In this document: positions 57,158 to 64,000 of the stretch, one piece after another | Position numbering within the stretch: position 1 is the stretch's first letter | Layout of the letters: each line of letters opens with the position of its first letter | Source: Rubricoccus sp038746605 | Lineage (GTDB): Bacteria; Bacteroidota; Rhodothermia; Rhodothermales; Rubricoccaceae | Direction of reading: 5' to 3' | NCBI GenBank assembly: GCA_038746605.1 | Contig: JBCDKM010000001.1 | Location: forward strand, 62,001-126,000 | DNA: 64,000 bases | The notes under the pieces: model-generated | The model's input: the letters and a program-made list of their open reading frames with translations, nothing else | What the model was told of the DNA's origin: nothing | Databases searched by the model: none | Translations under genes and position numbers: made by a program

Positions 57158-57173
57158 ACGGGCCGGGGCCCGT
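57158..57173 (-). terminator. GC palindrome between the IscA-family gene and clpC
   Basis: ACGGGCC-GG-GGCCCGT is a 16-base perfect palindrome in the 79-base gap. As RNA it would fold as a short hairpin. No T-tract follows, so it may be a processing or weak termination site, or part of the clpC promoter region. Confidence 0.3.
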
Positions 57174-57221
57174 CGGATGCTGACCGGGGCCAGCGCAAGG
57201 GTCGTGCCGCGAGGGCAGCGG

Positions 57222-57605
57222 CTACGCGTTGAACGAAGAGCCGCAGCCGCAGGTCTGGGTCGCGTTGGGGTTCTCGAAGACGAAGCCTCGTGCGTCCAGG
57301 CCGTCGTGGTAGTCCACCGTCGTGCCGAGGAGATAGAGGCCGTGGCGCTTGTCCATGAACGCGGTCACGCCGTCAGCGACCTCGAACTCGAGGTCGTGCT
57401 CGCGCTTCTTGTCGAAACCGAGGACGTAGCTCATGCCAGAGCAGCCGCCGCCCTTCACGCCGACCCGGAGGCCGAGCGTCTCGGGGATCTGCTTGTTGGC
57501 GACGATCTTCCGTACCTCGGTGGCAGCGCGGTCGGTGAGGGTGACGGGCGCGGGGCGCTTGGGCGGTGCCGGGGTGGGGACAGCAGCGGGGGCGGTCGCG
57601 GTCAT
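57222..57605 (-). CDS. Iron-sulfur cluster assembly protein (IscA/ErpA/SufA type)
   Basis: A 127-residue A-type carrier. A Pro/Ala-rich N-terminus of about 20 residues is followed by VTLTDRAATEVRKIV, LRVGVKGGGCSGMSYVLGFD (Cys55) and a final NATQTCGCGSSFNA (Cys119, Cys121). These three cysteines bind the cluster that is passed to apo-proteins. GLYLLGTTVDYHDGLDARGF is also typical. The proline-rich leader is longer than usual. No other isc or suf gene is adjacent. Confidence 0.93.
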   Translation of the reverse strand: MTATAPAAVPTPAPPKRPAPVTLTDRAATEVRKIVANKQIPETLGLRVGVKGGGCSGMSYVLGFDKKREHDLEFEVADGVTAFMDKRHGLYLLGTTVDYHDGLDARGFVFENPNATQTCGCGSSFNA

Positions 57606-57850
57606 CGTGTGTAAAAGGGTGTGTGCAGTCGAAAGAGGAACGGCGAGTGCAGTTCCAGGCGTGCGCGTGGATTCTGCGTAGACGGCCCGATGGGGCTGGT
57701 CGGTCTTCGGGCCGTCCCGATTCGTCTGCCTGGGGAGGTCAACGGCCGGAAACTACGGGACATCCCGAGTCTCCGATGACTGGAAGGGGTTCCGAGGAGT
57801 ACAGAGGAGCGTGTAGTGCGGAGCCACGGCTCCTGACCCCCGGCCCGTCC

Positions 57851-57869
57851 CGCCTTGGGACCGAGGCGG
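57851..57869. repeat. Imperfect palindrome-family element
   Basis: CGCCTTGGG-A-CCGAGGCGGG lies 30 bases from the stop of the lamin-tail gene in the 293-base gap before the IscA-family gene. No other feature was seen in that gap. Confidence 0.6.
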
Positions 57870-57898
57870 GCAGACTGGGAAAGCACCTGCTTCCCGAG

Positions 57899-60649
57899 CT
57901 ACAACTGTCGGGCGAGAACGACGACGCCCTTGACGGCCTCTGTCGTGCCCCCCTCCGTGTCCACCGCCTCCAGGAGCACGATGTAGGGACCGATCCGAAG
58001 CTGCTCGCCCCGGTCATCCCGGCCGTCCCATATCAGCGTGCCCTCAGAGCCGGAGAGGCGCGCAGCTTCTAGCTCGCGGACCTGGCGCCCGGCACCGTCG
58101 AAGATGCGGACGCGGAGGAGGGCTGCAGGCGACTCCAGCACATAGGAGATCGTCGTGCCCTGACCGTTTCCGGCGTCGAAGGGGTCCGGGAAAAAGGACA
58201 GGCCCGCCTCGGTGGTGGGCGGGGGCGAGTCGGTGGAGATCGAGTTGGCGGCGCCGGGTGTGCCGCCGCGCACGTCGAGGCTGGAGGACCAGTTGTTCGG
58301 GTCGTTCGCGCCGAGCGAGGTGTTCCGTCGCTCCAGCGAGACGCCCGTCGCGTCTTCCAACTCCACGCGATGCCAGTCCGGGTCGTAGCGCACGGAGTCG
58401 ATGACCGTGCCCAACGCGTCGAGGAGCGCGACGAGGTCGCCGGAATTGCCGAGGCCGGGGAAGCGCGCGACTTCCGTGGCGGGTGCGTCCGGGAACTGAG
58501 CGCGGAAGGTAGGCAGATCCGCGACCAGCGCGAGGTACTGGCCGGGTCCGAGGATGATCGGGCGGTCCGCGATGGCGGCATCGTCCGCGAGGTCGTCTGC
58601 GAGGATGAGCGACGCGAGGTCCAGGATCTGATCCGCAGTCGTGTTGAGCACCTCGACGTATTCGCCCGCGCTGCCGGAGGCCGGGTCGTAAAGGATTTCG
58701 GTGATCGCGAGAGCGCCCGGGGTGGCAGGATCTGGGTCCCCGAAGAAGACGATGGCGCGCGTCTCATCGCGGACGTTCCCGGCGAGGTCAACCAAGCCGG
58801 AAGCGATGAGAGGGAGGGCCTGCCGCTGCGGAGGCTCGGGGGAGAAGACGAGGTCAGCGGCGTCGAAGGTGCCGTCGGGACCGTCGCCATCGCGGCGGAG
58901 CAGGACCCGATCAGGCGGAACGCCCTCCAGTGAGTAGGTGCCAGGATCCGACGCGGTCTTGACCTGGACCGCCTCGGTGAACACGACGCGCACGATGCGG
59001 TCGGTTGTCGCGCTGGCGGTGGCAATGGCGGGCGGGGTTACGTCCGGCTCGAACAGGAAGGAGAAGGTGGTGGTCGGGGTCGTGTTACCGAGAGGATCCG
59101 TGAGGCCCGTGGCCGTGACGGCGATCTCGCCGCCAGGTAGCCTCGCGGACAGGCCCAGGCGGACAGCAGCCTCATCGTCGAGGACCGCGCTGACGACGGT
59201 CGCGCCCGTGACCGAGAACGCCGACGCGCTCACCGAGGCGGAAGCGACCGGCTCGTCCAGCGTCACGAGAAGCTCGGCCTCGCTCGCCGCTACCTGGACG
59301 GCCTCGATCTCCGGCCCCTGCGTGTCTGGCGCGAACTGCGTGTTGATCGCGCCAGGAGTACCGCCGCGCAGGTCGGTCGTGGTGGCCCAGTTGCTCGCGC
59401 TGGACGACGGGCCGCGCGGATCCTTCCGCTCCAGGCTCGTGTCCTCTCCGCCCCAGTCTGGACTGTAGAACAGCGAGTCGATGACCACGCCCTGATACTT
59501 TAGCGTGATCGCGTCGCCGGAGTTGTTGAGCGCTCCCCAGACGGGCTGCTCGATGAACGGTACGCTAGGGAAGATCGCGGAGAAGAGGTCTCCGTCTTCC
59601 ACGATCACCGCGTAGCCATCCGGGCCGAGGAGTGTCTGCTGCGTCGTGATGGGCTCGTCCTCGCCCGTGCCGTCGTTAAGGGTGAAGTCCGCGAGGTCGA
59701 ACGTCTCGCCGGTGCGATTGAAGAGTTCCACGAACTCGCCGGGGTTGTCCGAGGTGGGCTCGTCGTACAGGAACTCGTTCAGGACGACGTCGCGGGGCTC
59801 TGGCACGGCGCCCTCGCCGAAGGCGAACGAGACGGTTTCGGGGTCCATCACGTTGCCCGCACGGTCGGCGAGGCCAGAAACCGTGAGGGTGTAGGTGCCG
59901 AGGCCCGGGATCGGTGTGGAGAGCGTGAGGCGGACGAGCGCGGGGTCGTCGTCGAAGACTTCGGCCATCGCGGGCTGGCCGAGACCGTCCGAGATGGAGT
60001 AGTTCGCCTCGTCCTCCGCGGTCACTAGGTCGAGGGGCTCCGAGAAGGTGACGGTCACGAGCGTCGCATTCTCGGCCACAGCGCTGAGGAGCGACGGGGG
60101 CGTCTCGTCCAACTCGAAGGCGGTGTTTTGCTCGCCTGGCGTCCCGCTGTCAGGGTCGCTGGAAGTGGTCCAGTTCGAGGCGTCGGCGCTGGGACCGTCG
60201 GGATCTCGGCGTTCGAGGCTGGCATCGTCGCCGCCCCACGCACGCACGTAGGGGACGGCGTCCAACTCCGTCGCGCCGATGGAGATCGCGACGCGGTCGC
60301 CGGTGTTGTTGAGGCTCGGGAAGCTGGCGAGGGCTGTGAAGGCAACGCTCGGGAAGGCGGCGGCGAACTCGGCCTCGTTCCGCACAAAGACGGCGAACTC
60401 GCCCGGTTGAATCAAGAGAGGCCCGGCGAGTGCCTCGGAGGCACCGGCCGCGTCACTGACGATCAGCCCGGCGAGGTCCACCGCCTCGGCGCTCCGGTTG
60501 ACGACCTCGATCCACTCATTGCTGGAGGCCTGCGGAGAGGGGGGATCGTACGCGATCTCGTTGATGACCACGTCGCCGGGGCTCGGCGTCTGGGCGGCAG
60601 CGAGGGGAGCGACGAGTACCGCGAGGGCGAGGCAGACGAGGACGCGCAT
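57899..60649 (-). CDS. Large secreted lamin-tail domain protein with C-terminal sorting/FlgD-like domain
   Basis: A 916-residue protein with a Sec signal (MRVLVCLALAVLVAPLAAAQ). Three lamin-tail domains are visible, each starting with a NEI(A)YDP or NEFLYDEP motif (GDVVINEIAYDPPSPQ near residue 25, DVVLNEFLYDEP near 310, ALAITEILYDPASGS near 655). Between them are Ig-like Big_5 domains (TPPSLLSAVAENATLVTVTF, TPPAIATASATTDRIVRVVF). The final 95 residues (FFPDPFDAGNGQGTTISYVL, VRIFDGAGRQVRELE, GPYIVLLEAVDT) form a FlgD-like or type IX sorting domain. It is probably a surface or released protein; such proteins can accompany nucleases, but no enzyme domain is present. ATG chosen for the signal peptide. 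Confidence 0.87.
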   Translation of the reverse strand: MRVLVCLALAVLVAPLAAAQTPSPGDVVINEIAYDPPSPQASSNEWIEVVNRSAEAVDLAGLIVSDAAGASEALAGPLLIQPGEFAVFVRNEAEFAAAFPSVAFTALASFPSLNNTGDRVAISIGATELDAVPYVRAWGGDDASLERRDPDGPSADASNWTTSSDPDSGTPGEQNTAFELDETPPSLLSAVAENATLVTVTFSEPLDLVTAEDEANYSISDGLGQPAMAEVFDDDPALVRLTLSTPIPGLGTYTLTVSGLADRAGNVMDPETVSFAFGEGAVPEPRDVVLNEFLYDEPTSDNPGEFVELFNRTGETFDLADFTLNDGTGEDEPITTQQTLLGPDGYAVIVEDGDLFSAIFPSVPFIEQPVWGALNNSGDAITLKYQGVVIDSLFYSPDWGGEDTSLERKDPRGPSSSASNWATTTDLRGGTPGAINTQFAPDTQGPEIEAVQVAASEAELLVTLDEPVASASVSASAFSVTGATVVSAVLDDEAAVRLGLSARLPGGEIAVTATGLTDPLGNTTPTTTFSFLFEPDVTPPAIATASATTDRIVRVVFTEAVQVKTASDPGTYSLEGVPPDRVLLRRDGDGPDGTFDAADLVFSPEPPQRQALPLIASGLVDLAGNVRDETRAIVFFGDPDPATPGALAITEILYDPASGSAGEYVEVLNTTADQILDLASLILADDLADDAAIADRPIILGPGQYLALVADLPTFRAQFPDAPATEVARFPGLGNSGDLVALLDALGTVIDSVRYDPDWHRVELEDATGVSLERRNTSLGANDPNNWSSSLDVRGGTPGAANSISTDSPPPTTEAGLSFFPDPFDAGNGQGTTISYVLESPAALLRVRIFDGAGRQVRELEAARLSGSEGTLIWDGRDDRGEQLRIGPYIVLLEAVDTEGGTTEAVKGVVVLARQL

Positions 60650-60699
60650 GGCGCGAAAGTAGCGACCAGGCTCAGACGCGCACACGGTGCCGAGTCCCT

Positions 60700-60734
60700 C
60701 CGCCTCGGAACCCTCCACGTCGTCCCCGAGGCGG
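60700..60734. repeat. Palindrome-family element with 17-base loop
   Basis: CCGCCTCGG (60700-60708) and CCGAGGCGG (60726-60734) lie between the M20 stop and the lamin-tail start, both on the minus strand. The right arm is six bases past the M20 stop. Confidence 0.8.
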
Positions 60735-60740
60735 GCGGAC

Positions 60741-61937
60741 TTAGGCCGCGCGGGCTTTCAACTCCCGGAGACAGACCTCGGTCATCAGGCGAGCCGCGAG
60801 AGGAAGCGCAGCCTCGTCCAAGTCGAATCGGGAGTGGTGGAGCGGGTAACGCGTCCGCTCGTCGCTGGCGGTGCCGATGCGGACCATCGCGCCGGGCACC
60901 TTTTTCAGGATGTAGGAGAAATCCTCCCCTCCCATGCTCGGTAACGGCATCTCGATGATGGCCTGTTCGCCGAAGAGGTCACGCGTGGTCTCTCGCGCGC
61001 GCGAGATCGCGTCCGGGTGGTTGACGACGGCCGGGAGCGCATGCGCGTAGTCCACGTCCACGTCGGCGTTGTAGACCGCGCCGAGGGCGCCCGCGACACG
61101 CCGGATCTTTTCCCTGAGAAACGTGAGCGTCTCGTCGTCGGCACAGCGGAGCGTCCCGCCGAACTCGACGTTGCTCGGAATGACGTTGAGTGCGTCGCCG
61201 CCGCGAACGCGCGTGATAGTGATGACGGCCGGACGCCGAGCATCCGTCACGCGACCCGCGAGCTGATACAGCTCGGCCATGATCTGCTGCGTGATCCAGA
61301 CGGTGTCTGCGGTCTCGTGCGGCCTCGCGCTGTGTCCGCTCTTTCCGCTCGCGACGGTGATGGTGAACGGCGAGCAGGCGGCGGTGAGCGTCCCGGCGCG
61401 AAGTCCCACCCGACCAACCGCGAGCGCCGGGTCCACGTGGACGGCGTAGGCCGCCTCGACGCCCTCTAACGCGCCGTCCTCGATCATCACGGGAGCGCCG
61501 GAGGGGGAGCTTTCCTCGTTCGGCTGAAAGAGCACGCGAAGGGTGCCGTGGATCTCGTCGCGCCGGGCGTCTGCCAGCACGGCGACGCCACAGGCAATGG
61601 CCATGTGGGCGTCGTGACCGCAGGCGTGCATCACGCCCGGGTTCTGGGACCGGTACGGCACGTCGGTCGCTTCCTCAATGGGGAGGGCGTCCATGTCCGC
61701 CCGGTACGCCACGATGGGGCCGGGGCGCGTCCCCGCGATCTCGACGGCGAACCCGGTGCCTGCCATCGCGCGACCGGGGTCCAGCCCGCGCTCCTTCAGC
61801 CACGTGCGCAGGACGCCCGAGGTGCGATGCTCGTTGAACCCGACCTCCGGGTGTGCGTGGAGGGTGCGACGGAGGGAGACGAGGTCGGCGCCGAGGGTGG
61901 TCTCAGGGTGCCGGAGCGGCGCGGGGGTGTCGAGCAC
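60741..61937 (-). CDS. M20 family amidohydrolase (hippurate hydrolase/IAA-amino acid hydrolase-like)
   Basis: A 398-residue metal-dependent amidohydrolase. LVSLRRTLHAHPEVGFNEHR, AYRADMDALPIEEATDVPYR, GVMHACGHDAHMAIACGVAV (metal-binding Cys and His residues), VLFQPNEESSPSGAPVMIED and PLPSMGGEDFSYILKKVPGA match the M20D subgroup. The dimerisation domain contains SGKSGHSARPHETADTVWIT. It removes N-acyl groups from amino acids; exact substrate unknown. It diverges from the toxin-antitoxin genes. Confidence 0.95.
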   Translation of the reverse strand: MLDTPAPLRHPETTLGADLVSLRRTLHAHPEVGFNEHRTSGVLRTWLKERGLDPGRAMAGTGFAVEIAGTRPGPIVAYRADMDALPIEEATDVPYRSQNPGVMHACGHDAHMAIACGVAVLADARRDEIHGTLRVLFQPNEESSPSGAPVMIEDGALEGVEAAYAVHVDPALAVGRVGLRAGTLTAACSPFTITVASGKSGHSARPHETADTVWITQQIMAELYQLAGRVTDARRPAVITITRVRGGDALNVIPSNVEFGGTLRCADDETLTFLREKIRRVAGALGAVYNADVDVDYAHALPAVVNHPDAISRARETTRDLFGEQAIIEMPLPSMGGEDFSYILKKVPGAMVRIGTASDERTRYPLHHSRFDLDEAALPLAARLMTEVCLRELKARAA

Positions 61938-62000
61938 GAGGGGCTGGAGTCAGTTACGAGAAAGTAAACTGGCAAACGCTGTACCGGCTCCCAGGTGCGC

Positions 62001-62019
62001 CCGCCTCGGTGCCGAGGCG
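62001..62019. repeat. Palindrome-family element upstream of the TA pair
   Basis: CCGCCTCGG (62001-62009) and CCGAGGCG (62012-62019) flank TG in the divergent gap between the M20 and antitoxin genes. Confidence 0.75.
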
Positions 62020-62093
62020 TGTGGAGTCAGCCGTGCAGCGCTCCGCTCCTCCAACGTCTGGATCGTAGATTGAGATCACGAGACTTCAGACGG

Positions 62094-62303
62094 ATGCCCG
62101 CTACCCGCCCGACTCCCAAACAACGTGCTCGTCGCGTCGTGGACGAACTGCTAGAGGACGCGACCTACGAAGATGTCATTGAGCGCTTGATTGTGGTCCA
62201 TAAAGTCGAACGTGGCCTCGAACAGGCGCGGAGCGGACAAGACCTCCTGACACAGGACGAGATGGAGGCACGGGCCGCGCGCCGTCGGGCCGAGCGTTCG
62301 TAG
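62094..62303 (+). CDS. Antitoxin of a ParE/RelE-type toxin-antitoxin pair
   Basis: A 69-residue protein starting MPATRPTPKQRARRVVDELL. It has a helical N-terminus (EDATYEDVIERLIVVHKVER) and a toxin-binding C-terminus (DLLTQDEMEARAARRRAERS). Short proteins with YEDV(I/M)ERL and GLxxxxxGxxLTxDEVxxR patterns commonly precede ParE-like toxins. The frame is intact. The following toxin starts three bases after the stop but is frameshifted. The antitoxin is probably also an autoregulator. Confidence 0.82.
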   Translation: MPATRPTPKQRARRVVDELLEDATYEDVIERLIVVHKVERGLEQARSGQDLLTQDEMEARAARRRAERS

Positions 62304-62306
62304 GCG

Positions 62307-62601
62307 GTGGCCGAGGTCATCTGGACGCCTCAAGCGCGGGCGGATCTCGACGCGATCGAAGACTACTATCTGGATGTCGCGCCGAACTACGCGGACGTGG
62401 GTGGTCAGCGGACTTCTTTCTTCCACTCGTCGCCTGGAGAGCCTTCCGCTTTCGGGTCGCGCCCTGCCCGAGATCGCGGACCCCGAGATTCGTGAAGTGA
62501 TCTGGCGGTGGTATCGGGTGATCTACTGGGCGGATGAAGAGCGAGTCGAGATCCTGTCGGTGTTGCACTCGACGCAGCAGTTCGGCGCCTCCACCGGTTA
62601 G
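62307..62601 (+). pseudogene. Frameshifted ParE/RelE-family toxin
   Basis: The GTG at 62307 opens VAEVIWTPQARADLDAIEDY, the usual ParE start, and stays in frame to about YADVGGQR (near 62405). The conserved remainder (RRLESLPLSGRALPEI, then REVIWRWYRVIYW and VEILSVLHSTQQF) is in the next forward frame and stops at 62601. One extra base or two lost bases between about 62395 and 62425 would explain it. Frame 1 as written ends after a run of unrelated residues at 62495. The toxin is therefore predicted inactive unless the shift is a sequencing error or recoded. Confidence 0.85.
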
Positions 62602-62650
62602 AAGCGGCGGGATGCCCTCCGTACCCCCGGCAACCCTCCGCAACCAGCCT

Positions 62651-62676
62651 CACCCGCCTCGGCACCGAGGCGGGTG
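62651..62676. repeat. Palindrome-family element with 12-base perfect arms
   Basis: CACCCGCCTCGG (62651-62662) and CCGAGGCGGGTG (62665-62676) flank CA, 50 bases past the toxin remnant. Confidence 0.85.
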
Positions 62677-62764
62677 GAGCTGACCTGTTTCCACAGAGGC
62701 CCGAAACGGATCCGTAGTCGTGCCGTTCGGAAAGCGCCCTTCATCTTCACCCTTCTCACTCCTC

Positions 62765-63022
62765 ATGTCCACACCCGTCACCACTCGCCCGCCGATCACC
62801 CCCGAGTACCACCGCAAGAAGTGGAAAGCGATGGCCCTTCCCGGGCTGGTGGGCGTGGCCTTCGCCGCGTGCGCCGTCGGCCGTGCGACAGTCAAGTGGC
62901 AGGGAGGGAAGCCGTACTTCTGGCACGGCACCTTCGCGTTGATGTGCCTCAACGCGAGCCTGAGCGTTTTCGGCGACGCCGTCAAGAACCGGGCGCTCTA
63001 CGAGATGAAGTCCGGGATGTAA
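62765..63022 (+). CDS. Small membrane protein, 85 aa
   Basis: An 85-residue protein starting MSTPVTTRPPITPEYHRKKW. It has two hydrophobic helices (MALPGLVGVAFAACAVG and HGTFALMCLNASLSVFGDAV) with basic residues before the first, so the N-terminus is probably cytoplasmic. I recognise no family. The ATG at 62765 was chosen because the upstream extension is not protein-like. It ends 20 bases before a palindrome shared with the convergent CIA30 gene. Confidence 0.7.
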   Translation: MSTPVTTRPPITPEYHRKKWKAMALPGLVGVAFAACAVGRATVKWQGGKPYFWHGTFALMCLNASLSVFGDAVKNRALYEMKSGM

Positions 63023-63041
63023 GCGCCTGGTTGCTGCCCTG

Positions 63042-63063
63042 CCCGCCTCGGCACCGAGGCGGG
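63042..63063. repeat. Palindrome-family element between convergent genes
   Basis: CCCGCCTCGG (63042-63051) and CCGAGGCGGG (63054-63063) flank CA. It fills the 42-base gap between the two stop codons and could serve as a bidirectional terminator. Confidence 0.85.
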
Positions 63064-63064
63064 G

Positions 63065-63643
63065 CTACTCGTCCTCGCGGTAGGCCTGGATCCAGTCCAC
63101 CTCCATCTCGAACGGCCCGTCCTGGCCGTCCAGGATGTAAAGGCCGACGCTGCGGACGCGGCTCGGGTCGAGTGCCTCCGCCCGCACAGGCTGGCCGAAG
63201 ACGCTCGTCGCGAGTTCCGAAAACGGTACACGCACGACCTGCCAGTCGTCGGTGGTCGGGAACGGTGCGCGGCGCGAGAGAGGACGCCCCCGGAACCGCG
63301 AGCCGTCGTCCACCTCGACCTCGAAGGTGCGCCCGCCGCCTCGCACGCGAAGCTCGACCCCATCGTACGCGGAGAGGTTGGCTAGGAGCCGGGTGCGGAC
63401 CGACGTGAAGCCGCCCCCCTGTGTCACGATGGTCCCCGTGAAGCGGAGGGTCCCGTCCTCGACGTCCACGTAACCCTGCGACCGGCCGCCCATCACGCCA
63501 TCGTTGACCACGCTCCACCGGGATCCGTTGGGGCCGAAGTCGAACAGGACGCGTGAGGAATCCGGGGTAGCAGACGGTGGGGGCATGTCGGGAGAGGAGC
63601 AGCCCAGGAGGGCGAGGCAGAGGGAGAGGGCGGCGGTGTACAT
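63065..63643 (-). CDS. CIA30-family lipoprotein
   Basis: A 192-residue protein with a lipobox (LALLGC, Cys15) and a CIA30 beta-sandwich domain: RWSVVNDGVMGGRSQGYVDV, GTLRFTGTIVTQGGGFTSVR, YDGVELRVRGGGRTFEV, DWQVVRVPFSEL, SVGLYILDGQDGPFEMEVDW. In mitochondria this domain occurs in a complex I assembly factor; in bacteria it is a carbohydrate-binding-like fold of unknown role. It should be membrane-anchored on the periplasmic side. Confidence 0.9.
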   Translation of the reverse strand: MYTAALSLCLALLGCSSPDMPPPSATPDSSRVLFDFGPNGSRWSVVNDGVMGGRSQGYVDVEDGTLRFTGTIVTQGGGFTSVRTRLLANLSAYDGVELRVRGGGRTFEVEVDDGSRFRGRPLSRRAPFPTTDDWQVVRVPFSELATSVFGQPVRAEALDPSRVRSVGLYILDGQDGPFEMEVDWIQAYREDE

Positions 63644-63801
63644 CGGTTCGGTGGTGGGACCGCAGACGTACGCGATGGAGTCCTCGCCGATCCGTGTAGG
63701 ACAAACGAGGACGTAGTCGCGCGTATCCGTCCCACACGAGCGCAGCCGCCGCGCCCACGCTCGCCGCGAGGATCTTGCAACTCAGGCGCGTACCCTCTCT
63801 C

Positions 63802-64000
63802 ATGCGCCTTCCCTTGCCCCTCCGCATCCTCATCGCCGACGACTCCTCCCTCGTCCGGCAGATCCTGTCCGACCGCCTCGGCGAACTCGCAGACATCGAA
63901 GTCGTGGGCGAAGCCACTGACGGGATCGAGGCCGTGGATCAGACCGAAGCGATCCGCCCGGAGGTCGTGCTCCTGGACCTTCAGATGCCGCGGATGAGCG
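63802..64000 (+). CDS. Response regulator receiver protein (3' end outside window)
   Basis: The visible 66 residues are a CheY-like receiver domain. ILIADDSSLVRQILSDRL supplies the acidic pair (Asp13, Asp14), VVGEATDGIEAVDQ follows, and VVLLDLQMPRM contains the phosphoacceptor Asp59. The output domain is beyond the window. The ADDSSLVRQ start with GEATDGIEA is typical of NarL/LuxR-type or CheB-type regulators, so the class cannot be fixed. It diverges from the CIA30 gene. Confidence 0.9.
   Translation, partial: MRLPLPLRILIADDSSLVRQILSDRLGELADIEVVGEATDGIEAVDQTEAIRPEVVLLDLQMPRMS

Noticed and set aside
62982..63917. 311-codon open frame on the minus strand
   Set aside because: It overlaps the CIA30 lipoprotein in another frame and the response regulator in antisense. 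Both of those have strong family signatures.
1..64000. CRISPR array, tRNA, rRNA or replication origin
   Set aside because: No regularly spaced direct repeats of the right size, no cloverleaf sequence and no rRNA segments were seen on either strand. The only tandem array is the 7-base repeat at 47699.

Overview
The window is GC-rich, roughly two-thirds G+C by eye. It looks like the chromosome of a member of the Rhodothermota, probably close to the Rubricoccaceae (Rubrivirga/Rubricoccus). This is inferred from several signs: proteins with type IX secretion-type C-terminal sorting domains, DUF4252 proteins beside an ECF sigma/anti-sigma pair, an ECF sigma factor linked to TPR-bearing Ser/Thr kinases, mostly weak Shine-Dalgarno sites, and lamin-tail domain proteins. 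No rRNA, tRNA, CRISPR array or integrase was found.

Region 1 (2-1680) holds the 3' part of an MscS-type channel gene and an endonuclease V gene. Region 2 (1973-25203) is the main attraction: an 18-gene, same-strand, tightly overlapping operon for an extracellular contractile injection system (eCIS, phage-tail-like). It encodes sheath, tube, a zinc-ribbon gp26-like protein, a long disordered protein, a DUF4255 terminator/cap protein, an AAA+ ATPase, a DUF4157 candidate payload with a cysteine-rich tail, a CIS_tube and a LysM protein (an Afp7-like protein apparently split in two), a gp27-like hub, a gp5-like spike, a PAAR tip, gp25, two baseplate-J proteins, a gpI-like protein and a very large DUF6519 fibre-like protein. 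Sheath and tube form the contractile body. Hub, spike and PAAR form the tip. gp25, the J proteins and gpI build the baseplate. The ATPase and cap protein help assembly. No capsid, terminase or recognisable tape measure is present.

Region 3 (25313-43891) carries a HAD 5'-nucleotidase, a minus-strand signalling cluster (ECF sigma factor, TPR kinase, second kinase with an altered catalytic loop), an OmpA-family protein, an ECF sigma/anti-sigma/DUF4252 operon, secreted proteins (spondin domain, lipoprotein, transglutaminase), pyrF, a VLCAD-like acyl-CoA dehydrogenase and a TPR protein.

Region 4 (44051-64000) carries an M16 protease, a class V aminotransferase, rplU-rpmA, an FAH-family hydrolase, a LolC/E-type permease, an AT-rich foreign island next to an orphan ParD antitoxin, a peroxiredoxin, moaE-pta, DUF3667, clpC, an IscA-type protein, a large lamin-tail protein, an M20 amidohydrolase, a toxin-antitoxin pair with a frameshifted toxin, a CIA30 lipoprotein and the start of a response regulator.

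A palindrome built on CCGCCTCGG/CCGAGGCGG recurs throughout, mostly at gene ends, once inside pyrF, and as single arms inside many genes. Two other families of inverted-repeat elements occur in intergenic DNA.
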